Counted from the first letter of the stretch, positions 33,008 through 43,120 are shown. The stretch is DNA of 45,374 nucleotides from Bacteroidales bacterium (GCA_017524185.1 JAFWUG010000097.1:1-45374), one strand, 5' to 3'. The notes: a model not told the origin generated them from the letters alone. Numbers and translations are program-made.

Positions 33008-33661
33008 ATGAATTTGATAGCCCCTTCAATGCTGTCGGCAAATTTTGGTAATCTCGAAGCCGATGCAGCAATGCTAAATAGCAGTAACGCCGATTGGTTT
33101 CACCTCGATGTGATGGACGGTGTTTTTGTTCCAAACATTTCGTTTGGATTCCCTGTAATATCGACCATAGCGCGTTGTGCAAAGAAACCGCTTGATGCGC
33201 ATTTAATGATTGTGGACCCCGACCGTTATTTGGAGCAGTTTTGTAAACTTGGTGTGAATTGGCTTACAGTGCATTATGAGGCTTGTACGCACCTGCATCG
33301 CACCTTAGGGCAGATTCGCGCATTGGGCATGAAATCGGGCGTTGCCATCAATCCGCACACGCCAGTGTCGGTTTTGGCCGATATTGTGGAAATGGCCGAT
33401 TTGGTGCTTGTAATGTCGGTTAATCCTGGTTTTGGCGGGCAGCGGTTTATAGTCCGAGCCATCGAAAAGGTGCGTCAGTTGCGACAGTTGATCGACGAGC
33501 GGGGCTGTTCAACGCTAATTGAGGTCGATGGTGGGGTTGATGCGTCTAACGCCGCATCGCTCTACGAGGCTGGTGCCAATGTGTTGGTGGCTGGCAGTGC
33601 TGTGTTTGGTGCAGCATCGCCGCTGCAGGCCATCGATAGCATTAAATATGCTGCAAGGTAG
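33008..33661 (+). CDS. rpe: Ribulose-phosphate 3-epimerase
   Basis: 217 residues, standard length. TIM-barrel enzyme of the pentose phosphate pathway that interconverts ribulose-5-P and xylulose-5-P. Visible signatures are IAPSMLSANFGNL, the metal-binding HLDVMDGVFVPNISFG, DAHLMIVDPDRY, VMSVNPGFGGQRFI and the catalytic EVDGGVDASNA, followed by VLVAGSAVFGA. Metal ligands His and Asp pairs are intact. It stands 12 bp before aroB and is likely cotranscribed with aroB and aroD. Confidence 0.97.
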   Translation: MNLIAPSMLSANFGNLEADAAMLNSSNADWFHLDVMDGVFVPNISFGFPVISTIARCAKKPLDAHLMIVDPDRYLEQFCKLGVNWLTVHYEACTHLHRTLGQIRALGMKSGVAINPHTPVSVLADIVEMADLVLVMSVNPGFGGQRFIVRAIEKVRQLRQLIDERGCSTLIEVDGGVDASNAASLYEAGANVLVAGSAVFGAASPLQAIDSIKYAAR

Positions 33662-33673
33662 CCACAGCATCGC

Positions 33674-34699
33674 ATGGCCGAAATCAGTATAAATTTGCCC
33701 ACGGATTCCTACCCCGTAATTGTGGGTAGTTCGCTGGCTGCAATAGCGCAGCGTGTCGAACCGAGCAACACGTTCATAATCACAGATGCGGTGGTTGCAC
33801 GGTTGCATGGATCGTTTTTTCCGTCGGTCCCTACATTTGTGCTCAATCATGGTGAGCAGGCAAAGAATTTGTCCGCCCTGTCCGACATCTATACGTGGCT
33901 TTTAAATCATAATGCCAATAGGCATTCTACACTTTTGGGAATAGGGGGGGGCGCGGTTTGTGATGTGGCAGGTTTTGTGGCCGCCACTTTTATGCGTGGC
34001 ATTGGGCTTGCGCTTGCGCCCACCACGCTATTGGCTCAAATCGATGCCGCTGTGGGTGGAAAAAATGGGCTTAATCTGCTTGGTTTCAAGAATATAGTGG
34101 GCACGTTCTATCAGCCCCGTTTCGTGTATTGCGACCCTGCGCTGCTCGCCACATTGTCCGCCGAAGAGCTGCAGAGCGGTTTGGGCGAGATGGTAAAATA
34201 TGCCATAATTGATGCAAACGGTATGTTTGAGCGTATGGAGCAGCAGACTCAAGCATTGCGCGATGGAAATGCCGAAGTAATGGCTGCGTTCATCTGCGAT
34301 TCGGTGCGAATCAAAGCCCGTATTGTGAGTGCCGACGAGCGCGAGATGGGCTTGCGGCGTATTCTCAATCTGGGGCATACATGGGGACATGCCGTTGAGC
34401 GCGAAACGTCTATGCCGCATGGACTATGTGTCAGTGTTGGCTTAGAATTTGCGGCACGCCTTTCGGTGGCCAAGCAGTTGCTGTTTTTTTCTGATTATGA
34501 GCGTATTGTTGCTCTGTTGCGAGCCTTGGGGTTGCCCACCGCAGCGCAGATTGACGCAGCGGCAGCGTTTGCTACCATGCGTTTCGATAAGAAGCGTAGG
34601 GGCGCAGGTATTGATTTTGTGCTGATACGTGGCATTGGCGACGTGTTTGCCGAAACCATCGAAACTGAAGAGTTGGCGAAATTTTTAGGTTTACATTGA
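33674..34699 (+). CDS. aroB: 3-dehydroquinate synthase
   Basis: 341 residues. NAD-dependent, zinc-dependent second enzyme of the shikimate pathway, converting DAHP to 3-dehydroquinate. Signatures seen: NHGEQAKNLSALSDIYTWL, IGGGAVCDVAGFVAATFMRG, PTTLLAQIDAAVGGKNGLN, and the metal site in LGEMVKYAIIDA and NLGHTWGHAVE. It begins 12 bp after rpe, and its TGA stop overlaps the ATG of aroD (TGATG), so expression is coupled. Confidence 0.97.
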   Translation: MAEISINLPTDSYPVIVGSSLAAIAQRVEPSNTFIITDAVVARLHGSFFPSVPTFVLNHGEQAKNLSALSDIYTWLLNHNANRHSTLLGIGGGAVCDVAGFVAATFMRGIGLALAPTTLLAQIDAAVGGKNGLNLLGFKNIVGTFYQPRFVYCDPALLATLSAEELQSGLGEMVKYAIIDANGMFERMEQQTQALRDGNAEVMAAFICDSVRIKARIVSADEREMGLRRILNLGHTWGHAVERETSMPHGLCVSVGLEFAARLSVAKQLLFFSDYERIVALLRALGLPTAAQIDAAAAFATMRFDKKRRGAGIDFVLIRGIGDVFAETIETEELAKFLGLH

Positions 34700-35307
34700 T
34701 GATTTGTCTGAGCCTTGGCCATACCGATTTTGACACGCTGATGGAACATCTCAAGCACGTAGCGTTGGCCGAGATACGCTTAGATTTGCTTGACCTTTCG
34801 CCACAACGCATGGTGGCTGTGTTTGGGCATCATAGCAACCTGATTGCCACCTGCCGAACCGCAGCCCCTGCTGATGCCTACCGGCAGGCAATTGACATGG
34901 GCGCAGCTCTCATCGATGTTGACATTCATACGGCCGATTCCGAATCTATAGTGAACTACGCGCAACGTAATGATTGTCAGGTGATTATGTCGTATCATAA
35001 TTTTGAGCATGTTCCGCAGCGGGCAGAGCTTTTGGAGATTGTTTACGCCATGCAGCAGCGCGGAGCCAATATGGCCAAACTGGCGTGCATGGCGCAGCAG
35101 CCCGCCGACGCGCAGACCATGCTCTCGCTCTACGATGCGGCGGTCGATTTGCCGCTCATTGCCTTTGCAATGGGCCAACACGGGTTCAAATCGCGCCCAT
35201 TGTCGGTGCTGCTTGGCGCACCGTTTGCCTACGCCTGCCTCGACGGCTATGCCACTGCCCCTGGACAGCCCACGGTTGCTCAACTCCGGCGCTATTTGGG
35301 GTTTTAG
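34699..35307 (+). CDS. aroD: Type I 3-dehydroquinate dehydratase
   Basis: 202 residues from ATG 34699, which overlaps the aroB stop by one base; an in-frame TTG at 34696 is not needed. Type I enzymes form a Schiff base with 3-dehydroquinate: the catalytic His is in IMSYHNFEH and the Lys in ANMAKLACMA. The C-terminus GAPFAYACLDGYATAPGQ matches the family loop that closes the active site. It follows aroB in the pathway, so gene order matches reaction order. The protein is somewhat shorter than the usual 225-250 residues. Confidence 0.93.
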   Translation: MICLSLGHTDFDTLMEHLKHVALAEIRLDLLDLSPQRMVAVFGHHSNLIATCRTAAPADAYRQAIDMGAALIDVDIHTADSESIVNYAQRNDCQVIMSYHNFEHVPQRAELLEIVYAMQQRGANMAKLACMAQQPADAQTMLSLYDAAVDLPLIAFAMGQHGFKSRPLSVLLGAPFAYACLDGYATAPGQPTVAQLRRYLGF

Positions 35308-35431
35308 CATTGACTTCTGATTGTGTGGGTAAAAAAAATATTGACGACAAGGGCAAAATCGAGGTGCAAAATCACAACCAAAACAATTCTAATTGCGTTA
35401 CATAGGTTGGTGTTTTGCAAATAGATTTATA

Positions 35432-35439
35432 TAGATTTG
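35432..35439 (+). promoter_or_regulatory. -7 box of atpD
   Basis: TAGATTTG is an exact TAnnTTTG; TTG at 35407-35409, 22 bp upstream, is a weak -33. The predicted leader is about 57 nt. The remaining intergenic DNA from 35308 holds no gene and no clear terminator for aroD; a 5-2-5 palindrome (CAATT-CT-AATTG, 35384-35395) and the direct repeat ATAGATTT (35421 and 35431) are the only structures seen. Confidence 0.42.
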
Positions 35440-35487
35440 TAAGACCAGTTAAAAACCATAAGCCATTGGCATATAAACCGTTACTAA

Positions 35488-37014
<1,527 letters not shown>

Positions 37015-37026
37015 ACATTGGTAACC

Positions 37027-37281
37027 ATGACGTGCAACCTCATTTCTCCCGAATCGGCCATCACTATTGACGATGTGCGCTATGTGCAAGTGCCTGGTGC
37101 CAAAGGTAGTTTTGGCATACTCCCACGGCATGCGCACTTGGTTTCGTCGCTGGTGGAGGGGCGTGTGCGTGTACGTAACGCTAAATCCGAAACCATCTAC
37201 GTGCTTTCTCAGGGCGGTTTTGTAGAGGTTAAGGACAATGTGGTATCCATTATAGCCGAATCTATTGCAGAAGAGAAATAG
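37027..37281 (+). CDS. atpC: ATP synthase F1 subunit epsilon, short form
   Basis: 84 residues from ATG 37027 (a TTG at 37018 is in frame and would add 3). Only the N-terminal beta sandwich is present (LISPESAITIDDVRYVQVPGAKGSFGILPRHAHLVSSL to VEVKDNVVSIIAE); the inhibitory C-terminal helical hairpin of about 50 residues found in Escherichia coli epsilon is absent. A short epsilon is usual in Bacteroidetes. It couples F1 rotation to the c ring. It follows atpD by 12 bp. Confidence 0.94.
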   Translation: MTCNLISPESAITIDDVRYVQVPGAKGSFGILPRHAHLVSSLVEGRVRVRNAKSETIYVLSQGGFVEVKDNVVSIIAESIAEEK

Positions 37282-37301
37282 ATTGATAAATAAATGGCAT
37301 C

Positions 37302-37333
37302 AACGCGCATGAGCATAACTGCTGATGTGCGTT
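37302..37333 (+). terminator. Possible weak terminator or attenuator after atpC
   Basis: Imperfect hairpin AACGCGCATGAGCA / TGCTGATGTGCGTT (one G-U pair, one G-G mismatch, 4-nt loop) begins 21 bp after the atpC stop. Only a short T run (GTTTGTG) follows, so termination would be partial at best. Confidence 0.35.
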
Positions 37334-37360
37334 TGTGCTGTGTAATTGTATGATTTAGAG

Positions 37361-38110
37361 ATGTTTTGTAGAGTTAAGCAGATAGTTTTAATCGCATTAT
37401 TGTTGGGTTCGCTTGTAAACGCCTTAAATGCTAATGCACAACAAACTGTAACATTCGTAACAAAAGATGGTCTAACTGTTACGGCCGACCATTATGTGGC
37501 CGATGTGGACTATCCCTATATCCTTCTGCTGCATCAGGCGGGATTTAGTCGGGGTGAGTACCGCGAGATAGCTCCCAAGCTGACGAAGTTAGGCTACAAC
37601 TGCTTGGCCATCGACCAGCGTTCGGGCTATGAGGCTTGTTTTGTTCCCAACCTTACCGCCGCCAGGGCTGCCGAGAAGGGACTGTCGCAGGCCTACGTTG
37701 ATGCTATACCCGACATAGAGGCCGCCTTGGCCTACATCAAGCAGCGTTGCGACAAGCCCATTGTGCTTTGGGGCAGTTCCTACTCTGCCTCGCTAGCACT
37801 GATGTTAGCCCCACGAGATTTGCGTGTGGGCGCATTGGTTGTATTCTCGCCTGGCGAATATTTTCCTGGCCAGGAGATTGCTGCCAGCGCAGCCAAGGTG
37901 AGCGTTCCGGTGTTTGTAACTTCGTCGCATGGCGAGTGCGAACAAATCAGGCAGGTGTGCGCAGGCATAAAGCCAGAATTGCTCACCGTCTATTGTCCAA
38001 CTATGCCTGGCGAGCATGGTTCAAAGGCTCTGTGGGAAACCAATCCATGCTACTCCGACTATTGGTTGGCTGTGATGATGTTCTTTAGCCGACTTAAAAA
38101 TCAGAAATAG
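37361..38110 (+). CDS. Exported alpha/beta hydrolase
   Basis: 249 residues from ATG 37361 (a TTG at 37346 is in frame). Signal peptide about 1-22 (LIALLLGSLVNALNANAQ). Alpha/beta-hydrolase fold: LLLHQAGFSRGEYREIAPKL is the oxyanion region, DQRSGYE follows, and the nucleophile elbow is G138-S-S140-Y-S142, with Ser where the consensus has the last Gly. A candidate catalytic His is in PGEHGSKALW, and the acid cannot be assigned. The closest families are dienelactone-hydrolase-like or prolyl-oligopeptidase-like esterases, but the substrate is unknown. No clear operon link to the ATP synthase genes or the next gene. Confidence 0.82.
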   Translation: MFCRVKQIVLIALLLGSLVNALNANAQQTVTFVTKDGLTVTADHYVADVDYPYILLLHQAGFSRGEYREIAPKLTKLGYNCLAIDQRSGYEACFVPNLTAARAAEKGLSQAYVDAIPDIEAALAYIKQRCDKPIVLWGSSYSASLALMLAPRDLRVGALVVFSPGEYFPGQEIAASAAKVSVPVFVTSSHGECEQIRQVCAGIKPELLTVYCPTMPGEHGSKALWETNPCYSDYWLAVMMFFSRLKNQK

Positions 38111-38144
38111 TTTTAAATCCCAATAATTACGTTAACCCGATACG

Positions 38145-39065
38145 ATGAAACCCACTTTAATTGTACTAGCAGCTGGCATGGGTAGCCGCTATGGCGGTCT
38201 CAAGCAGGTTGATGGCCTTGGCCCCAACGGCGAAACCATCATCGACTACTCAGTTTTTGATGCTGTAAGGGCTGGTTTTGGTAAGATTATTTTTGTGATA
38301 CGCCGCGATATAGAGTCCGATTTTATGCAGGCTTTTGCCAATAGATTTGCTCCCGATGTCGATTTTGAGTTGGCCTATCAAGAACTCGATATGTTGCCTC
38401 AGGGCGTAACAGTCCCTGCTGGTCGTGTAAAACCTTGGGGTACAGCTCATGCGGTATGGGTAGCGCGTAGGCAGGTGAAAGGTCCTTTCGCTGTAATTAA
38501 TGCCGACGATTTCTACGGACGTGGGGCGTTCGACGTGCTGGCCAAGGCTTTATCCACTCCCTCGTTGGGTGCTGGAAACTATTTTATGGTGGGCTACGAG
38601 GTGGGCAAAACGCTCTCGGAGCAGGGCGGTGTGTCGCGTGGCGTCTGCTGCGTGAATGCTCAGCACGAGCTATCTGATGTGGTAGAACGCTTTGGTATAG
38701 AGCGTAATGTGGATGGTAACATTTGTTACGTTGATGGTGATAAGCGCGTAGCCATAGCCGACAAAACACCTGTATCGATGAATTTTTGGGGATTTACGCC
38801 CGATTTCATCGAGTTAACCGAGCGGTTGATGGCCGATTTCTTTGGCGGTGTAGTCGATAATGCGAAGGCAGAGTTTTATATCCCCTATGTGGTGAACCAT
38901 GCCATCAAGCATGGCTTGGCATCGTGCAAGATGCTAACTACAGATGCTCAATGGTTTGGCGTTACTTACCCAGGCGATAGGGCTATGGTTGTGGAGCGTC
39001 TCAAAGCGTTGGCCGATTGCGGCGAGTATCCGTCGCCGCTGTGGAGCAGCAAACGCGGCGCATAG
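38145..39065 (+). CDS. Sugar-phosphate nucleotidyltransferase family protein
   Basis: 306 residues. The N-terminus has the nucleotidyltransferase signature LAAGMGSRYGGLKQV, with a GxGxRxGG-type loop and a Lys that bind the NTP, then PWGTAHAVWVARR and the metal-binding INADDFYGRGAF. The C-terminal half carries VSMNFWGFTPDFIE and YPGDRAMVVERLKALADCGEYP. Such enzymes join NTP to a sugar phosphate (MurU, GlmU-N or RfbA type); which sugar is used cannot be told. No kinase or glycan gene is nearby. A terminator follows 22 bp after the stop. Confidence 0.88.
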   Translation: MKPTLIVLAAGMGSRYGGLKQVDGLGPNGETIIDYSVFDAVRAGFGKIIFVIRRDIESDFMQAFANRFAPDVDFELAYQELDMLPQGVTVPAGRVKPWGTAHAVWVARRQVKGPFAVINADDFYGRGAFDVLAKALSTPSLGAGNYFMVGYEVGKTLSEQGGVSRGVCCVNAQHELSDVVERFGIERNVDGNICYVDGDKRVAIADKTPVSMNFWGFTPDFIELTERLMADFFGGVVDNAKAEFYIPYVVNHAIKHGLASCKMLTTDAQWFGVTYPGDRAMVVERLKALADCGEYPSPLWSSKRGA

Positions 39066-39086
39066 GCCAATCGAGGTAATAGAGAT

Positions 39087-39119
39087 AAAGCAGGACAGTT
39101 GTTGCTGTTCTGCTTTTTT
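39087..39119 (+). terminator. Intrinsic terminator after the nucleotidyltransferase gene
   Basis: Hairpin AAAGCAGGACAG / CTGTTCTGCTTT (39087-39098 with 39105-39116, one G-U pair, 6-nt loop) with T run 39114-39119. It ends the plus-strand transcript 22 bp after the stop at 39065, and it may also stop the convergent exodeoxyribonuclease III transcript. Confidence 0.85.
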
Positions 39120-39152
39120 GCTTGTTGTTTAGTATCGTAGCCCCGCCGTGCT

Positions 39153-39920
39153 TTATATCAATATTTCTATGCCGATGGGGCAATGGTCGGAGCCTGTGAA
39201 TTGCGGATAAATATCTGCTGATGAGAGTTTTGCGGTTAGCGATTTGCTCATCAAGAAGTAATCGATGCGCCAGCCAATGTTGCGGGCGCGTGCTCCCGCG
39301 CGATAGCTCCACCACGAGTAAGCTTCGGCCTGGTTGGGATGCATTTGCCTGAATGTATCGACGAATCCGCTGCTGGTGAAGCGATCCATGCCGTCAATCT
39401 CGATTTGGGTATATCCTGCCGATTTGTCGTAGTTCTCTTTGGGGCGGGCAATATCTATTGGTTTGTGCGCCACGTTGAAGTCGCCGCAAACAATCACTGG
39501 CTTGCGTTTTTCGAGTGATTTTAGGTAGGCGCAGAAATCGATGTCCCATTGTTTGCGGTAGTCGAGCCGAGTCAATTCTGCACCTGAGTTAGGCACATAG
39601 ACAGTTACCACAAAGCATTGTTCCAGTTCGGCGCAGATTATGCGGCCCTCAGTATCGTGTTCGGCTATGCCCATGTCGTTGGTGATAGCGATTAGCGGGA
39701 TTCGGCTCAGAATAGCCGTTCCCGAATAGCCCTTGCGTTGGGCCGAATTTGAGTACACAGTGTAGCCTTCTATTTTGCTCAGCGCATCCGACACTTGGTC
39801 GGGCTGGGCTTTGGTTTCCTGAATGCAGAGTATGTCGGGGGTTAACTCGTTGAGGGTATGTTCAAATCCCTTTTGCAGCACGGCTCGTATGCCGTTAACG
39901 TTCCACGAGATTATTTTCAT
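39153..39920 (-). CDS. xth: Exodeoxyribonuclease III (AP endonuclease)
   Basis: 255 residues, standard length. Exonuclease-endonuclease-phosphatase fold: MKIISWNVNGIRA at the N-terminus, metal-binding Glu in CIQETKAQ, the VTVYVPNSG and VCGDFNVAH motifs, WWSYRAGARARNIGWRIDYF with its Asp, and the catalytic His in GSDHCPIGI. It repairs apurinic sites and degrades DNA 3' ends. It lies 10 bp downstream of the C_GCAxxG-like gene, with which it probably forms an operon. Confidence 0.96.
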   Translation of the reverse strand: MKIISWNVNGIRAVLQKGFEHTLNELTPDILCIQETKAQPDQVSDALSKIEGYTVYSNSAQRKGYSGTAILSRIPLIAITNDMGIAEHDTEGRIICAELEQCFVVTVYVPNSGAELTRLDYRKQWDIDFCAYLKSLEKRKPVIVCGDFNVAHKPIDIARPKENYDKSAGYTQIEIDGMDRFTSSGFVDTFRQMHPNQAEAYSWWSYRAGARARNIGWRIDYFLMSKSLTAKLSSADIYPQFTGSDHCPIGIEILI

Positions 39921-39930
39921 TGTGTGTGGC

Positions 39931-40299
39931 TTATTTTATGGCGTTTTCAACAATCTCTACGGCTATGCGTATGCAGTTGTCGCACGAGCATAGCGGAGGT
40001 TGGTTTGTGCCTACTCCTTTGAGTTCCTTGCAGATGCTGCTGCCTGCTTTGTCGATAAAAGCATTTTGGATGGCCTTGGCATTGGTGGGGCTGTTGCTGC
40101 TGAGGCTAATCACCATTTGGGCGGCGCATAGTGCTCCGCATTGGCCTTGCATGTTGCCCATGCCTAATCCGAAAGGTGCGCCGATGCGTTTCAGGGTATC
40201 TTCGGGGAGTGCTAGTTGGTTGGCGTAGGCCAGCAGCACGGCCTGGCAGCAATTATTGCCATTGTGCTTGATTTCTATTGCTTTATTGGCCGTATCCAT
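39931..40299 (-). CDS. C_GCAxxG_C_C-like redox protein, motif variant
   Basis: 122 residues from ATG 40299 (an upstream ATG at 40332 would add 11). Resembles the C_GCAxxG_C_C family (TIGR01909): a Cys-rich helix GNNCCQAVLLAYA, the central FGLGMGNMQGQCGALCAA, a helical hairpin, and the C-terminal CSCDNCIRIA. The Cys of the GCAxxG box is Met here. The family is thought to have redox or metal functions but is uncharacterised. The gene is cotranscribed with exodeoxyribonuclease III. Confidence 0.82.
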   Translation of the reverse strand: MDTANKAIEIKHNGNNCCQAVLLAYANQLALPEDTLKRIGAPFGLGMGNMQGQCGALCAAQMVISLSSNSPTNAKAIQNAFIDKAGSSICKELKGVGTNQPPLCSCDNCIRIAVEIVENAIK

Positions 40300-40329
40300 T
40301 TTGAGTTGATTGATAAGTGTGTTGCCTTG

Positions 40330-40337
40330 CAAAGTTA
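40330..40337 (-). promoter_or_regulatory. -7 box of the C_GCAxxG/exodeoxyribonuclease III operon
   Basis: Minus-strand TAACTTTG, exact TAnnTTTG, 30 bp before the ATG at 40299. No clear -33 TTTG. It lies in the short gap after the tRNA-Leu terminator. Confidence 0.48.
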
Positions 40338-40371
40338 ACTAATTTGGGCAATTTTTTGCTGCGCGATATGG

Positions 40372-40402
40372 AAAAAAGGCTGCTCCCGATTTGGGAACAG
40401 CC
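40372..40402 (-). terminator. Intrinsic terminator after tRNA-Leu
   Basis: Minus-strand hairpin GGCTGTTCCC / GGGAGCAGCC (10 bp with one U-G pair, 5-nt loop) at 40378-40402, followed by six T (40372-40377). On the plus strand the pair becomes a C-A mismatch, so function is on the minus strand. It separates the tRNA from the next minus-strand operon. Confidence 0.87.
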
Positions 40403-40434
40403 CTGAGATTTAGGAGGCCTTAAATTCAATCTTG

Positions 40435-40516
40435 TGCGGATGAAGGGACTCGAACCCCCACGACTTTCGTCACTAGATCCTAAGTCTAGCGCGGCTACCA
40501 ATTACGCCACATCCGC
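40435..40516 (-). tRNA. tRNA-Leu (TAG)
   Basis: 82 nt on the minus strand: acceptor GCGGATG / CATCCGC, D arm TGGCGTAATTGGTAG, anticodon stem CTAGA/TCTAG with loop CTTAGGA (anticodon TAG), a long variable arm (TGACGAAAGTCG) as expected for tRNA-Leu, and T arm GGGGTTCGAGTCCC. The discriminator is A and CCA is not encoded. Reads CUA and related Leu codons. Confidence 0.96.
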
Positions 40517-40531
40517 TTGGATTTTCGGCTG

Positions 40532-40539
40532 CAAAGGTA
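40532..40539 (-). promoter_or_regulatory. -7 box of tRNA-Leu
   Basis: Minus-strand TACCTTTG, identical to the tRNA-Glu -7 box, 15 bp before the tRNA 5' end. A TTTG at the -33 distance is not obvious. Confidence 0.5.
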
Positions 40540-40634
40540 GCAATTTTTTTATTACATGCTTATAGTATGAAAAGTTTTTTGTTGATTAGTTTCTGTTTGT
40601 TATAGTAATGTATTGTTATATAGTTGTTTGGGTG

Positions 40635-43097
40635 TTATCGTAATTGAGCCCCCAGTTCGCGGGCAAAGGTTTCAACGAGGCGTTGCATGGTCCGTTCTAT
40701 CTGCGCGTCCACCAAAGTTTTACGCTCGTCTTGAAGGATGAAACTTACGGCTAGCGATTTTTTGCCATCAGGAAGATTCTTGCCCTGATACACATCGAAT
40801 AGGTTCACCTGTTTGAGCAGATTGCGTTCTGTGCTGAATGCCAGTGCTTTTATCTGTTCGTAGGTCACTTTTTTGTCCAGTAATAGGGCAAGATCGCGGC
40901 GCACGGCAGGGTATTTGGGCAACTCGTTAAACTTTATAGTGTTGTTTCCCAGTGCTTTGAGTAGGGGCATCCATTCGAGTTCGGCATAGAATACATCGGT
41001 TTTTATGCCTATGGCTGCTGTACGTTCGGGGTTCACCAATCCCAGTTGGGCTATGATTTGTCCGTTGGGTAGGGTGTAGTTCATGCCGTAGGCAAACAGG
41101 TCGGGTTGTGCCTCAGTGCAGGTTAGGTGTTCGATGGAAACGCCCATGCGCTGTATGATGGCGTTCACGTAGCCCTTGAGGTGAAAGAAATTTTGTTCGG
41201 TTTGAGGTGTACCCCAATGCTCCTCGTTGGTTTGGCCAGTCAGCCAAATGCCTAAGCGCAGTGACTCGTGGTAGCGGCTGAGCGGCTTGTCGTTGGCAGG
41301 AGTGTTGTTGTGCAGGCTGTAGCAGTTTCCAAACTCGTAGAGTTTGAGGTTGGCGTTGCGATGGCTGATGTTGCGCTGTATGCTTTCCAAACCGCCAAAT
41401 AGCAGTGTTTGTCGCATGACGTTTAGATCGCTGCTCAACGGGTTCATTACGTGTACGGCTGTGTCGGCTGGATGGCTGCTCAGGTTGGTGTAGTAGGCCT
41501 CCTTGGTGAGCGAGTTGCACATGATCTCGTTGAACCTATTGCTGGTTAGGTAGTTAGCGATTACATTTTGCACCTTAAACGAGTCGGGGCGCGGCGAAGG
41601 GCTTAGCACGCTGTTCAGTTTAGCGGGCATGGGTACGTTGTTGTATCCGAATATGCGTAGAATTTCTTCCACCACATCGGCTTCACGAGTAACATCCACG
41701 CGGTAGGTGGGAACGCGTAGCGTCCATGTGCCATCGCTGTTGCGTGATTCTATGTCTATTTCAAGGCTGCTAAATATGCGTTCGATTGTTTGGGTGTCGA
41801 TGTTGATGCCGATTAGGTTGCTGGCGCGTTCGGGGCTAAAGTTGACGCTGGCGCGTTCAACGGGAGTGGGGTATATGTCGGTGATGTCTGACGAAATTTG
41901 GCCACCAGCCACTTCTTTGATGAGCAGAGCAGCACGTTTCAGTGCCCAAATGGTGATGTTTGGGTCCACGCCGCGCTCGAATCGGAACGAAGCATCGGTG
42001 CTGAGCGCGTGCCGACGGGCTGTTTTGCGCACATACACGGGGTTGAAGCAGGCACTTTCGAGGAATATGCTGGTGGTGTTCTCACTGATTCCCGATTCTA
42101 GTCCGCCGAATACGCCTGCAATGCACATGGGGCTGTTGGCATTGCATATCATCAGGTCGTCGGCGTGTAGTTTGCGCTCCTGACCATCGAGGGTTACGAA
42201 AGGTGTGTTACTGGGCATTGTACGCACCACCACGTGTTGACCGTCAATTTTTGCTAGATCGAAGGCGTGGAGTGGCTGTCCTATCTCGTGCAGAACAAAA
42301 TTTGTAACATCTACTACATTGTTGATTGGAGTTAGTCCAATTGCTCTGAGGCTATTTTGTAGCCATTCGGGCGATGGTTTCACGGTGATGTTGCTGATAG
42401 TGAGACCAGCGTAGCGTGTGCAGGCTTGCTGTGCATCAACAGTGATGCTTATAGGTGTGTTTTGGTTGTCGATGCTGAACGAATCAACCGAAGGTAGTTC
42501 CAGTTTGGCCTCCACGCCGCGTTGTAGCAGTCCAGCGGCCAAATCGCGTGCCACCCCATAGTGCGATGCCGCATCGATTCGGTTTGGGGTTAGTCCAATC
42601 TCGAATTGGTAGTCGTCGGTGAGGCCGAAGTAGTCCTTAGCCGATTGTCCCACAGGTGCTTCGGCTGGCAGTTCCATAATTCCAGCGTGCGATGTGCCTA
42701 TGCCCAGTTCATCCTCGGCGCAGAGCATTCCCTCCGACACGGCACCGCGAATTTTTGAGCGTTTTATGGTAACCGTTTGGTTGCCCATGGTGAGTTTTGT
42801 GCCTACTTGGGCGCATAGCACTTTAAGTCCAGCACGTACATTGGGAGCACCGCATACCACGTTTAGTGGGGCTTCTGCTCCTACGTCAATGGTGGTTAGG
42901 TGTAGTTTATCGGCATCGGGGTGTTTTTCGCAGGTGAGTACTTTGGCTACCACCACGCCGTTTAGTCCGCCTGGAATGGTTTCGGTTTTTTCTAGGTTTT
43001 CAACCTCAAGTCCTGTGGCTGTTAGCGTTTCGGCTATCTGTTCGGGGGTGGCTTGTCCTTTGAAGTAGCGGCAGAGCCAGCTGTACGATATTTTCAT
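40635..43097 (-). CDS. pheT: Phenylalanyl-tRNA synthetase subunit beta
   Basis: 820 residues from ATG 43097 (MKISYSWLCRYFKGQA); the frame runs upstream to 43151, but those codons cover the -7 box. Domains: an N-terminal EMAP-like tRNA-binding domain (about 40-150; VVVAKVLTCEKHPDADKLHLT), the B3/B4 editing domain (about 210-390), B5 (about 400-475), a core with PRPDSFKVQNVIANYL, and the C-terminal ferredoxin-fold anticodon-binding domain (about 725-820; FNELPKYPAVRRDLALLLD). It works with PheS, which is not in this window, to charge tRNA-Phe. Its -7 box lies about 25 bp upstream. Confidence 0.97.
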   Translation of the reverse strand: MKISYSWLCRYFKGQATPEQIAETLTATGLEVENLEKTETIPGGLNGVVVAKVLTCEKHPDADKLHLTTIDVGAEAPLNVVCGAPNVRAGLKVLCAQVGTKLTMGNQTVTIKRSKIRGAVSEGMLCAEDELGIGTSHAGIMELPAEAPVGQSAKDYFGLTDDYQFEIGLTPNRIDAASHYGVARDLAAGLLQRGVEAKLELPSVDSFSIDNQNTPISITVDAQQACTRYAGLTISNITVKPSPEWLQNSLRAIGLTPINNVVDVTNFVLHEIGQPLHAFDLAKIDGQHVVVRTMPSNTPFVTLDGQERKLHADDLMICNANSPMCIAGVFGGLESGISENTTSIFLESACFNPVYVRKTARRHALSTDASFRFERGVDPNITIWALKRAALLIKEVAGGQISSDITDIYPTPVERASVNFSPERASNLIGINIDTQTIERIFSSLEIDIESRNSDGTWTLRVPTYRVDVTREADVVEEILRIFGYNNVPMPAKLNSVLSPSPRPDSFKVQNVIANYLTSNRFNEIMCNSLTKEAYYTNLSSHPADTAVHVMNPLSSDLNVMRQTLLFGGLESIQRNISHRNANLKLYEFGNCYSLHNNTPANDKPLSRYHESLRLGIWLTGQTNEEHWGTPQTEQNFFHLKGYVNAIIQRMGVSIEHLTCTEAQPDLFAYGMNYTLPNGQIIAQLGLVNPERTAAIGIKTDVFYAELEWMPLLKALGNNTIKFNELPKYPAVRRDLALLLDKKVTYEQIKALAFSTERNLLKQVNLFDVYQGKNLPDGKKSLAVSFILQDERKTLVDAQIERTMQRLVETFARELGAQLR

Positions 43098-43120
43098 TGT
43101 TAGCGAGTTTGCTTGCGTTG

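Noticed and set aside
41707..42183. 158-codon plus-strand frame within pheT
   Set aside because: Entirely antisense to the B3/B4 and B5 region of pheT, with the composition expected of a shadow frame.
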